This document shows, piece after piece, positions 1-9,625 of a stretch of DNA of 64,000 bases. The DNA is from Paratinospora sagittata (Eukaryota > Streptophyta > Magnoliopsida > Ranunculales > Menispermaceae), in assembly GCA_035771175.1 (NCBI GenBank), contig CM069601.1, forward strand, positions 4,114,001 through 4,178,000, given 5' to 3'. A program made the translations under genes and the position numbers. Numbering within the stretch: the first letter of the stretch is position 1; each line of letters begins with the position of its first letter. Under the pieces are notes generated by a model, which ran no database searches, was not told where the DNA came from, and saw only the letters and a program-made list of their open reading frames with translations.

Positions 1-1292
1 AGAATTCCGGACGTTTCGATGATAAGATTGTGATTTTTTGGATATGATTTGATAGTTTTAGTAACTAAGTATATGGTGTCGTGAAAATATGATTTGAAAA
101 TCTATTTTCACTGTTCTTTCTTGTGAAAATATCTAGATTGACCACAGAAACGAGATAGTAGTTTCTTCAACTGCTTATGAGTCCTAAATGGATTTATTAT
201 TCGTGATTTGAAGTGAGTTGAGAAATTAAAGATGTAAATAGATATGAATACATGAAATTGAATTATGAAGTGATTGTGACAGGTTAAATTAGTTGGATTT
301 AACTTGGAACTGGACTCGAAAGCGACGATGATTGGGTTTAAGTTGAACGTGGTGTACTGTGAATATAGTTTCCTTGATTTGGTTCTTGTATGACATTGTA
401 CGCATATAAAATGTTTGAATGTATGCATGTTATATTTATATATAATGCATTGAATTTTATGGATAATGCAAACTGATTTTAGCAATTAGAGTTTGTAATG
501 ATGAGGTTTTGCGATTCCTCATTGTCATTTCGTTAGGAATTAGACCCAGATGAGGTTTTGCGAGTCCTCATTGTCAGTAGGTCTGTCCTAACAAGGGTTG
601 TAACCCTTGAATGACTGTGAATTGGGTAATGAGAGGCTGTGTCTACCTTATACAAGGGTTAGACCCGCTCTCTTGCCTTGCGGAGGAGGGAGATTGTGCA
701 TTGCGTTATTGAAAACTAATGCAATTTATGTTGTTGACATGTATAATATATTCGTTGAACGATGCATAGGTTGCGTAAGTGTTTGAAATGATTTTAAATG
801 TCATATTTCTTTAAATGTATATAATTGCCATCTCAAGAACTATATTCACTGAGCTGTTATTTGCTCATCCCATTTCCTCCAATATTTCAGGTATTGAGTC
901 GAAGGGAAAAGGCACATCCGTGAGTGATAATCACGTGAGCTTTCGTCTGGTATGTGTATGTATGCTTGGAGAAAATAGCTTTTGTTATTTTAATATGTAT
1001 ACTTATCACACATATATATATATATTATCATCTAGATGGGATGTGTGGGCATATATAGCTTAATATATTGGATGATGAAATGAAAATGTGATGTGTGAAT
1101 GAATGAAATGATTATAGAGATCTATGTTGGATTTGATTTGTGGTCTATTAGGAAATTTTTTTTTTATAAATTTTGGGATTGATTGTGAAACTACGCGAAG
1201 GCTGACTGTATTATATACTATATATTGGTATGTACAGTATATAATATATTGTGCCGGTCATGACGTCAGCCTACGTCAGGGGCATCGTGACA
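1..1292 (+). mobile_element. Family A chromovirus LTR, 5' truncated by window edge
   Basis: The stretch matches the 3' two thirds of the LTRs that end at 20734, 22142, 28117 and 54918, including the segment with ctctcttgccttgcggagg, the CCTCCAATATTTCAGGTATTG segment and the terminal TGACGTCA block. It ends in the family's TG...CA terminus (cgtgaca). Whether it is a solo LTR or the 3' LTR of an element lying to the left cannot be told. The right flank is a PPR gene remnant, so the insertion, or a later deletion, broke that gene. Confidence 0.85.
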
Positions 1293-1898
1293 TGTGCAGT
1301 TTTAGTCTCTCTAGAAAACGGGTATCAAGTTCATTGCTATGCTGTAAAAACAGGTTTTGAACTTGAGGTTTGTGTCATGAACGGGTTAATCGACATGTAT
1401 ACAAAGTGAGGGATCCTCATAAACGCCCAGAAATTGTTTGAATCAATGAGAAACGGAATATGGGATGTCTCCGACAAGGGAGCATTGTTCGTGTATGGTT
1501 GATTTGCTTGCTCGGGCTGGACGTTTAACCAAAGCAGTGAGCTTTATTAACCAAATTCCATTTGATCCTGACATTGTGATTTGGAAGACTCTACTGCAGC
1601 TTGCAAAATTTATTAGAATGTGGAGATTGGGAAGCTTGCCGAAGAAAATGTTTTGAAATTGGACCAATCAAATTCTGCAGCTCATGTGTTGCTCTGCAAC
1701 ATCTATGCATCAAATGGGAGGTGGGATGATGTAGCTAGAGTGAGGAAATTGATGAAAAACAGAGGTATCAGAGTTCCTGGACAGAGTTGGATAGAGACAA
1801 AGGATGGTGTTCATGTGTTCTCGGTAGAAGATAAATCACATCCGAAAATGAATGAGACATATATGGTGTCGGGAGATTTATGCTTGGAGATGAAATAG
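1293..1898 (+). pseudogene. Pentatricopeptide repeat protein C-terminal remnant (PLS/E class)
   Basis: Translation in shifting frames gives PPR segments typical of plant mitochondrial or plastid RNA-editing factors: GYQVHCYAVKTGFELEVCV (1321-1377), then an in-frame TGA replacing the usual Cys of the YxKCG turn, then HCSCMVDLLARAGRLTKAV (1483-1539), and after a frameshift near 1596 an E/E+ type tail (IGKLAEENVLKLD, HVLLCNIYASNGRWDDVARV, SWIETKDGVHVFSVEDKSHP). At least two stops and two frame changes are visible, and no DYW domain follows before 1898. The 5' end is cut exactly at the LTR edge (1292/1293). It is a dead gene fragment. The family call is firm, but the particular PPR is not recognised. 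Confidence 0.85.
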
Positions 1899-1910
1899 TG
1901 TTTGATTCGT

Positions 1911-2040
1911 AAAAAAAAAAAAAAAATTTGTGAAGGGAATGTGTTTTTGAAAAGATGTCTTCTCTTCACTTAAAAAAAAAAAATTTGTGAAGGGAAGGCG
2001 TCTTTTGAAAAGACGCATTTCCTTCATTAAATGTCACTTC
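1911..2040. repeat. Tandem pair of palindromic (hairpin) units with A-tracts
   Basis: Two consecutive units of about 50 bases each begin with an A-run and TTTGTGAAGGGAA. Each is an inverted repeat around TTTTGAAAAG. The second unit is close to a perfect hairpin (GGCGTCTTTTGAAAAGACGC at 1998-2017, flanked by complementary GAAGG and CCTTC). The unit resembles subterminal repeats of DNA transposons such as CACTA elements, but no terminal inverted repeats were found, so the class is open. Confidence 0.6.
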
Positions 2041-3015
2041 CGCGTCTACGTGGCGCTTATTTGGTATGTTGACTGTGCTATAAACAATAAAATATGACAA
2101 ATTAGTCATTAGTTGTATGTGGATGGCATTTGTGAAATTATTTTTTTTAAAAGGTAATTATATCAAAAGCCCCCAGAAAGTGTCTGTACTAACATAATGT
2201 AAAAAATATGTTTTTACAAACTTAAAATTATATTTATATTAATGTAGTATCAAATGAACAAAGGGTATTTTTTTTATTTCATAATATATTAATATGGTAT
2301 ATTGTTATATTAATTTAAATATAAATTTAAATACAATTTTAGATCAGTTTAACACTTTTTCAATAAGAATACTTTTACAGTTGACGGTTAACAATAAAAG
2401 TCTATCTTTTAATTATTTATGTTCAAAATGTTCTTCAATCTTTTTAAAATTTACATTAATATATTTCCTCTTTTCACCGTGTCTCCTGCATTTTGAGCTT
2501 TTTTTTTATATTTAAATATAAATACATCTTCGTTTACATCTACAACTTCTACCCTTTATTTGTGTGTATCTTCCTTTTTTATTTTTTTGATTATATGAAA
2601 TAACTTTATACTTTTACGTACAATTTGTGTTCAAATTACTAATATATATATATATATATATAATATGTATGTGTATATATATAATTATGTGACTGCATTT
2701 GAGGTCACCATGCAAAATCAGTTAAAAAGTTTGATAGCGATGAGCACAATAAAAAGGAAGGTTGATTTGGGGATTGAGTGGTGCATGGAGGCTGATAGAG
2801 TAGGCTTTGTCTATCTCTTCTTTTTCATAGTTTTCGTGTCAAACATTAATTATGTAATGATGATAACATCTTACTTTTTCAGCATTTTCATCTTTTTGTA
2901 TATCCTCTAGTAGTCACAGCTGCTTCACACAAGTAAAATAAAAGGAGAAAACAAAAAAGATAAATAAATAAAAAAAAGTGGAGTACAATCACACGTAGGC
3001 ACCGGACAGATAGGT
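2041..3015. other. AT-rich non-coding stretch with (TA)n microsatellite
   Basis: No reading frame with recognisable protein similarity. It holds a TA dinucleotide run at about 2642-2662 and scattered T- and A-tracts. It forms the left flank of the copia insertion that follows. Confidence 0.6.
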
Positions 3016-3020
3016 GATAA

Positions 3021-3363
3021 TGTTATATATAATATATGGTGTGCGGCTCGGTCATTTTATGGACACGAAGACATTTTATTTTATGTATTTTTATTTTATT
3101 AATTTTTTTTACTGCATTAATTTTTTAAACCCAGTAAATTTTTTTTCTAAAAACTAAGTTTAAAGCTCTCTATATATACTTAGTATTGGAGATTGAAAGG
3201 TAAGACTGAAATTAAAAAGATATTGTGAGTACTCTACTGAATTTTTTATATTAGTAATTTTTTTTTTTGCCGAACTACGTAAATTTGTGTGCGTTCTTCT
3301 TGTTGCTTTGATTTGTATTTGTGTGTGTACATGTTTATATATTTGTTTGCGTGGATCTCAATA
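3021..3363 (+). repeat. Ty1/copia 5' LTR
   Basis: Begins TGTTATATATAATATATGG directly after GATAA and ends in TCTCAATA, where the sister LTR has TCTCAACA, so the terminal CA is mutated. Immediately downstream is the primer binding site. It is diverged from the 30129-30502 copy by many substitutions and small indels, which indicates an old insertion. Confidence 0.85.
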
Positions 3364-3366
3364 AAT

Positions 3367-3379
3367 TGATATCAGAGTG
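3367..3379 (+). other. Copia primer binding site (initiator tRNA-Met type)
   Basis: TTGATATCAGAGT lies four bases after the LTR. The canonical plant site is TGGTATCAGAGC, so it is degenerate at two or three positions. Confidence 0.75.
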
Positions 3380-3407
3380 AGGTTCTTTGTAAAGTTCAAA
3401 TATGTGG

Positions 3408-4201
3408 TGTTGGTGCAAGATTTGACCAACACCAGCAGACGATGAGGTGAAAGGAAAATGTTGACCTGAAACTCGTCGGAGTGTTGGAGAAATCATCGAA
3501 GGTTCATTATCTGAAAGAGTAGAAACAATAGAGAATAGTCTATCGTGAGGAACACCGATTGGTGTCGACCAAAGACCTTTCGATGCCTAAGTTAGTTCAG
3601 AACTGCGTAATACTGAACTCTGTTGAGAATGTCTTAGAGTTGCTTACCTACCCCTTAGGGGTTGTGGTCTTTTTATAGAGAGGGCTTGAGGTCTTTGGCA
3701 TTGTAGTAGTATCGTTGTAGAAGCAAGAGTCCAACTCATGTTGGAGAGTCTGTTTGATTCCTAGTAGGATCTGATACGATCCTTATAAGATTAGGATGAC
3801 TTATCAACATTCTAGTCGAACTAGTTGAGTGTCTACATTATCAGAGTCGGATTAGGAATAAATCTTGAACTTGTCGCAATGGATCAGGCCTTATTGGTTG
3901 GGAATTTCGTCGTCATTCGTTCTGGAGCCGGAGATCTCTACAAGTCGGTATGTCGATCTGTAGTATCTCATTATGGCTACTTGATACTGAAGATACGATC
4001 TGTAACAAGATCGGTATATGGTGGTCGATAAACATTGGTACGATATGCCGACCTGGCTTTGTAGGCCTATTGTTGCTGACCTATCATCCGTTGTGACTGT
4101 GACTTTCACCTGGTCGGTACGATCGACCATGTGCTCAGGCTTTGTGCCCGATTGGGCCAGTCCTTATCGATGTTCCGAATAGCTCGGTATATGGTCCAAC
4201 A
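3408..4201 (-). repeat. Family B 3' LTR (794 bp)
   Basis: On the plus strand it runs from TGTTGGTGCAAG to GGTCCAACA, with short inverted TGTTGG...CCAACA ends. It matches 13831-14477 over that copy's whole length. A minus-strand TATA box (CTCTATAAAAAGACC) lies at about 3667-3681 and recurs in the other LTR, consistent with transcription leftward. The right edge is fixed by the adjoining polypurine tract. Confidence 0.88.
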
Positions 4202-4218
4202 GTTACCCCCCAAGCTTC
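4202..4218 (-). other. Family B polypurine tract
   Basis: Read on the minus strand this is AGCTTGGGGGGTAAC, directly followed by the LTR start TGTTGGACC. A purine-rich run at this spot is the expected start site for plus-strand DNA synthesis. Confidence 0.8.
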
Positions 4219-4404
4219 GAGGAAGACAAATTGCTTGGAGGTTAGATGAAATGCCAAATACCAAGCCATTTAATGCTTGTGACAGTTGTGCTCCTAAAAC
4301 TGCGTGGACGTGGGGCACCTGACAACCCAACAACCATTACACGTCCTTTGACTGTGGGTTGTTGATTTTGCCTCGGGATTCGGGCTCATCATTACACCTT
4401 ACAG

Positions 4405-4588
4405 GTCGTTTGCCTATAAATAGAGAACTTGTCATTTGCTCTCCATTCATTAATTGCGCTCTGACAAATCGGTAATCGCTTGTTCGACTATTCTGGTCTT
4501 CCATTCTTGCGCGGTAACTCTTTACTCTGAGTTTTTTCCTTTGTCTTTCTGCTAGGTAGTTTGTAGGTACAGTCCTTAGGTTTTTTAG
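4405..4588 (+). promoter_or_regulatory. Putative TATA promoter and leader of the antisense ORF
   Basis: CTATAAATAG at 4414-4423 is a near-ideal plant TATA box, 166 bases upstream of the ATG at 4589 and facing away from the LTR, opposite to the pol genes. The leader (4450-4588) is pyrimidine-rich (TTCATTAATTGCGCTCTG, TTTTTTCCTTTGTC). Promoter function is inferred from this layout only. Confidence 0.55.
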
Positions 4589-5190
4589 ATGGCTTTTTCT
4601 AGCGTAGATCTCCCCACCGACCAGAGAGCTTCTTCTTCATCCTCTATGAAAGTCTCATACAGGGACCTCTTCCTGAAAGGAGAATAGGAAGTTAGGGTTG
4701 ACCCTCATGTCGAAGGGAGTGTCATAGTTTTATCCTCCTCCGAGGACTTCGAGGATACCGAGGAGGACGAGGAGGTGCTTGACATTGCACCCATCGGGTC
4801 GGATACACGTATCCCCTGAGCCCGAAGACGTCGGGGTACGTGATATTTTTTACTCGATAGATCGCGTTCCTTCCAAGATAAAGGAGCACCACCTTGCTCA
4901 GTTGAGGAAGGAAATCGGTATATCGAATCGCACAGGGTTGAGGGCACCTGCTCCTGGGAACCAAGCTAGTCACTCTAAGAAAGAAGAGGTTGCTTTGTAT
5001 ACCAACCTCTTTGAGGATGGATTGACCTTGCCTCTCTAGATACTCATATGTCGCCTGCTCGGCCATATCAAGGTTGCCCTTGCTCAGCTCAATCCCAATG
5101 TGTGGATGGTCATTCTGAGCTGTCTTGTGCTCTGGAAGGAGAGAAAGTGGCAAGAATTTGATTTTCAAGTCCCACTCGAGATGTAACGGG
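4589..5190 (+). pseudogene. Antisense additional ORF of the Tat element (Transposase_28-like), decayed
   Basis: An ATG at 4589 opens a serine-rich and then acidic N-terminal region (SSSEDFEDTEEDEEVLD, after a stop at 4685). Another frame continues with VPSKIKEHHLAQLRKEIGI and LYTNLFEDGLTLPL (about 4867-5036), and a third frame with RLLGHIKVALAQLNPNVW and ILSCLVLW (about 5050-5136). The pattern of a '...GLTLPLHP...LL..L..APAQLNPNAW..L.G..VLW' helix resembles the 'putative gypsy type transposon' family (PF04195), which is found as an extra ORF in Tat/Ogre-like elements, often antisense to pol. One stop and at least two frameshifts make it non-coding. It ends where RNase H remnants begin, so its 3' part was probably deleted. 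Confidence 0.65.
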
Positions 5191-6857
5191 TGGTATTATG
5201 CATCGGCTCATCAAGGTGCCGAGGAAGGCCAACCCCTGATCACCGAGAACCCCACTTCCAATAAATCATGAAAAGACAAATGGGTGTTTCTGTCCGAATG
5301 TTTCCGGCCTCAAGAGCACCTGTCTCAGCGGTGCTTGGTAAGAACGACTATGGTGTGGGTCTGGAAGTAGGGTCTCAACTTTAGAGTTGAAGTGGCAAGT
5401 GCTAGTGCCAACTTCTCAATCTCAAGATATCTCGTCTCTGCGTCGAGCAAATACTTGTCGGTGTAGTAGGTCTGCCTTTTAGCTTCCTAGTTCTTCTTTG
5501 ACCAGAGCAGAACTAACAACTACTTTCGAAACTGCTAGGTATAGGAAGAGTTGTTCTCCATGAAGGGGTTTTGAGAGTAAAGGAGTTTGACCTAGGTAAG
5601 CCTTTAACTCTTAAAAGGCCTTCTCACATTCTGGGGTCCACTTCACATTAGCTTGAAGAACGGAAGACATCTGTCTGTGGACTTGGAGATGAACCTGCTC
5701 AGTGTGGCTACACACCCAGTGAGCCTCTGGACTTCCTTCACCGTGCGGGGTGACCACATGTCAAACAGAGCCTGGATCTTATCGGGGTTGGCTTCGATTC
5801 CCCTCTTATTAATGAGGAATCCCAGAAATTTACCAGAGCTCACTCCAAATGTGCACTTTGCCGGGTTGAGCTTCATGTGATACTTTCTCAGTATCATAAA
5901 TACTTCAAACAGGTTAGTAGGATGAGCTGTCAATTTCACACTTTTGACCAACATGTCGTCGACCAGCCTTGACATTTTTCAGGCCGAAAGGCATCACCTT
6001 GTAGCAATACAGACTTTGGTCTGTAATGAAAGTTGTCATCTTTTCATCTCTGCGGCTCAACACAATCTGGTTGTACCCTAAATACGCGTCCATGAAGCTC
6101 AACAGCTCGTGACTTGCGGTTGCATCCACTAGTTGGTTGATGCGAGGCAACAAGAAGCTTTTAGGCAGACTTTGTTTAGATCGGCAAAGTCGAGGCATGT
6201 TCTCCACTTTCCATTAGATTTCTTGACCATTACTACGTTGGCCAGCCAATCCGGGTATAACACTTCCCTGATGAAGCCTGCCGTCAATAACTTGTCTACC
6301 TCTTCTCGTAGACCTTGAGCTCGGTTGAAACTGAGAGCCCTTCTCTTCTGTCGGATCGGCCTGGCTTTCGAGTCGACATTCAGCCGGTGCACCATCACAC
6401 TGGTCGGTATGCCAGACATGTCTTCATGAGACCAGGCAAAAATATCTATGTGCTCCTGTAGGATACCGACCAGTTGATCAGTGATGGTGGGGCTTAATCC
6501 CGTACCGATCTTGACCGTCCTTGTTGGACCTTCTCCGATCTGCACCTCAGCCGCCCATTCATCTTGGGGTTCAAACCCTGACACTTTTTCCCTGAGGTAA
6601 AGGTCGGTACTGGCTGGATACTCTAGAAGCATTAATTGTTCCTCTGTGGACTTGATACTCTTCTCATGTTCAGTTTTCTTCTTTACAGCCGTGACACAGT
6701 AGTCTCGGGACTCTTTTTGGCTGCACCTTACCACTCCGATGCCCCACTTTACTGTTAACTTCAGAGCCAGATGATAGGTCGATACAACCGCCCTCAGGTA
6801 ATTGAGGAGTGATCGTCTTATTATGGCGTTGTAGACGGTGAGGCACTTTACCACCAA
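5191..6857 (-). pseudogene. Family B reverse transcriptase and start of RNase H, broken
   Basis: Minus-strand frames show an RT in order: IDIFAWSHEDMSGI near 6440, ADLNK (about 6190), SFMDAYLGYNQI (about 6090), the YCYKVMPFGLKN block (about 6000), a VDDMLVKS catalytic block (about 5960, with YVDD reduced to VDD after an upstream break), KCTFGV...FLGF and IQALFDMWSPRTVKEVQRLTG (about 5800). After 5643 the RNase H connection follows, and the tail around 5400-5480 reads LLDAETRY...EIEKLALAL across frames. Breaks occur near 6130-6200, 5975 and 5643. No integrase follows. Non-functional. Confidence 0.85.
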
Positions 6858-7594
6858 AAAATGGTCATGACCATGACTTTGTGTTCTAAGTCACCGACTG
6901 TCACTGGTAGGGTTATCCATCCCTTTGGCATGATGTTGTTTTTAGTGAATCAGATGGACATTTACCGGGGCTCAGCTGATTCTTGGTCAGTTCTGCCTTT
7001 TCGAACGCCGACCAGTAGAAAATGTTTGTCGAGCTACCGTTGTCTACCAGCATTCGACGGATGTTGTAGTTGGCCATAGTCATTGTGACCACTGAAGCGT
7101 CGGCGTGTGGACGAAGTATGTCTTGGGCTTCCTCCTCGGTGAAGGTAATCGCGAAATTGACCCGCTTCTGTTTATCGGGTCAGTACCCAAGGTTCATGAC
7201 TTCCGACCTTGATTCTCGGACATAAGCCTTCATAGCTCGGTTCGAGGTACCGATCTGGTCCCCACCAAAGATTGTTCTTATCTCTCCCACTGATCCGGAT
7301 TGGTTATGTTCTTATCTCGCCCACTGATCCGGCTTGGTTATCTTCTGGGGTCCTTTGCCGGTTGGGATTTTTCACAAACTCCCTCAGATGACCTTTGCGA
7401 ATTAGAGTTTCAATCTCCTGCTTGAGATCATAGCACTGGTCGGTATCGTGACTGTGGTCTCGATAACATCAGCAGTACTTCTTCTTACCCAGCAGTTCTG
7501 CATGTGTTTTCAATTTTCGGGGCCATCGAATGTACTCTCTGTTCTGGATCTCAATGAGGACTTGCTCTAATGAAGCAGTAAGTGGCGTGTAGTT
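6858..7594 (-). pseudogene. Family B gag C-terminus and aspartic protease remnant
   Basis: Read leftward from 7594, the sequence continues the gag interrupted at 12514: a Tat-type CCHC-like segment (KKYCWCYRDHSHDTDQCYDL, about 7486-7427) followed by QEIETLIRKGHLREFVKN. The protease site VDNGSSTNIF lies at about 7055-7026, where the Asp-Asn-Gly-Ser-Ser core corresponds to the retropepsin active site. The frame is broken before RT. The stretch 7240-7350 contains a short direct duplication (two runs of CTCCCACTGATCCGG-like sequence). Confidence 0.75.
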
Positions 7595-8729
7595 TGTCAC
7601 GACGCCCCTGACGTAGGCTGACGTCTTGACCGGCACAGCGTACTATACACTGTACAAACCCATATACAGTATATAATACACTGTCAGCCTTCACGTACTC
7701 TCACAAACCTTCCCAACATGTACAATAATTTTTTTTTCTATTACCACAAATCAAATCCCATAACCATTCCATTCATTCACACATCAAATTATCATTTCCT
7801 CATCCAATATAAATGTATGCCCACACATCCCATCTAGATGATAATACATATATCTATAATGTGTGATGATTATACATATCAAATAACAAAAGCTCTTTCC
7901 TCCAAGCAGACATACACATACCTGAAATGTTGGAGGAAATGGGGTGAGCAATCAACAGCTCAGTGAATATAGTTCTTGAGATAGCAATTATATACATTTA
8001 TAGAAATATGACATTTAAAATCATTTCAAACACTTATTCAACACATGCATCATTCAATGAATATATTGTACATGTCAATATCATAAATTTCATGATTTTC
8101 AATAACATAATGCACAATCTCCCTCCTCCGCAAGGCACGAGAGCGGGTCTAACCCTTGTATGGCCGTTACAAAGTAGCCACAACATCTCATTACCCAATT
8201 AACAGTCATTTCAAGGATCGCAACCCTTGTTAGGATAAACCTAACGAAATGACAATGAGGAATCGCAAAGCCTCATCATTACAAACTCCAATGCTAAAAT
8301 CAGTTTGCATGATCCATAAAACTCAATGTCTTATATATAATATCACATGCGTACAATCAAACAGTTTATATGCGTACAATGTCATACAAGAACCAAATCA
8401 AGAAAACTATACTCACAGTGGTTACACGGGTTTTCTAAGTCAACCTCTAAAATCGAGCAACAATAGGGCTTCCTCAAGAGCGTTTATCCATGCCCTTAAG
8501 CTCTCAAATTAAACACTGAAATTAATCATAGATTATCATGAGAATCATCATTTATCATATCGGTAGCTACTAAAAATATCAAATTATCCAAAAATCACGA
8601 TCGTAGTATTGAAACGTCCGGAATTCTGTTCTCTACGAATCTATGATTTCAAATCACTGTTTACAATACTATTCATTTTACTATTTATAATACTATTCAT
8701 TTCACTATTCACTATTCACTATTCAATTT

Positions 8730-8765
<36 letters not shown>

Positions 8766-9567
8766 TTTTACTATTCATCCGAATGTTGTAAATTGTATTA
8801 AAGTTGTCCAACGGGCTCCAAAAATCATAAAATTGAATCTAACCACATATTCGGGTTTCTAACAGTTCAGAGAGCATTTTCTCCCTTTCTAGCGACTTTT
8901 CATTTACGTTGGGTCAAAAACCGCAATTTTTAGAAACGCCGTAAAACGGCTCCCATAACAAAATTTACTCCGCTAGAAAGGTTACATCTAGCTTAGATAG
9001 TAATTTTACGACGAAAAATAGCAAAAATTACTTACCACTGGTTCGGATCTCCCTCCTTTTCCTTTCTTTCTTCCTTCCTTCCGTTTCCTTTCTCTCTGCA
9101 CTTTTTCTTCTCCTTCTCTTTGCTTTGCACGCTATTTCCTTCTACTTTTTGTTTTATTATTATTTTTTTCCATTCATTGTTTCTCTTGTCGGCAAAAGGA
9201 GATAAGAGCATCTCTTTCTTTTCTTTTTGTTTTATTATTTTATTTTTATTATTCATTTGATCCAATGCTCCTAATGCCATTTAATAAACCACCTTCCCAT
9301 TTTATCCCATGCTCCTCATGCAAGTTAACAAACCAACTTCCTCATCTATTAACCAATGTAATTTAACTCCAATTTACATATCTAATTAACCAACTTAATC
9401 AATTTCATAACTTTATTTCTTTATTAATCATACACGCATATATTTAACGACGCATACGTATCAAATACGTGTATTATCACGTGTATACGTATGAAATACG
9501 TGTATCATACATCTCGATATACGCGTACTTCAATGTATATATGTAATTAAATTTACAGGGTGTTACA
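7595..9567 (-). repeat. Family A 3' LTR (1973 bp) of the nested minus-strand copy
   Basis: Full-length LTR. Its outer 860 bases (about 8705-9567) are nearly identical, at a constant offset of 2941, to 11646-12508. It contains an ACTATTCA-type minisatellite (8657-8775), the ACGT-rich 5' segment (9440-9530) and the terminal bZIP-like block (7595-7635). The near identity of the two LTRs makes this the youngest-looking insertion of the nest. Confidence 0.9.
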
Positions 9568-9582
9568 ATCTCCCCAACTTAA
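9568..9582 (-). other. Family A polypurine tract
   Basis: On the minus strand TTAAGTTGGGGAGAT directly precedes the LTR start TGTAACACC. The same tract precedes the LTRs that start at 18474 and 26185. Confidence 0.85.
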
Positions 9583-9625
9583 GGAATTTCGTCCTCGAAA
9601 TTTAACAGATAAGGAGAAATGTACC

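Noticed and set aside
4722..5168. 148-residue minus-strand frame in the family B region
   Set aside because: It lies antisense to the Transposase_28-like relic, whose helix pattern is the recognisable signal. No retroelement motif occurs in this frame.
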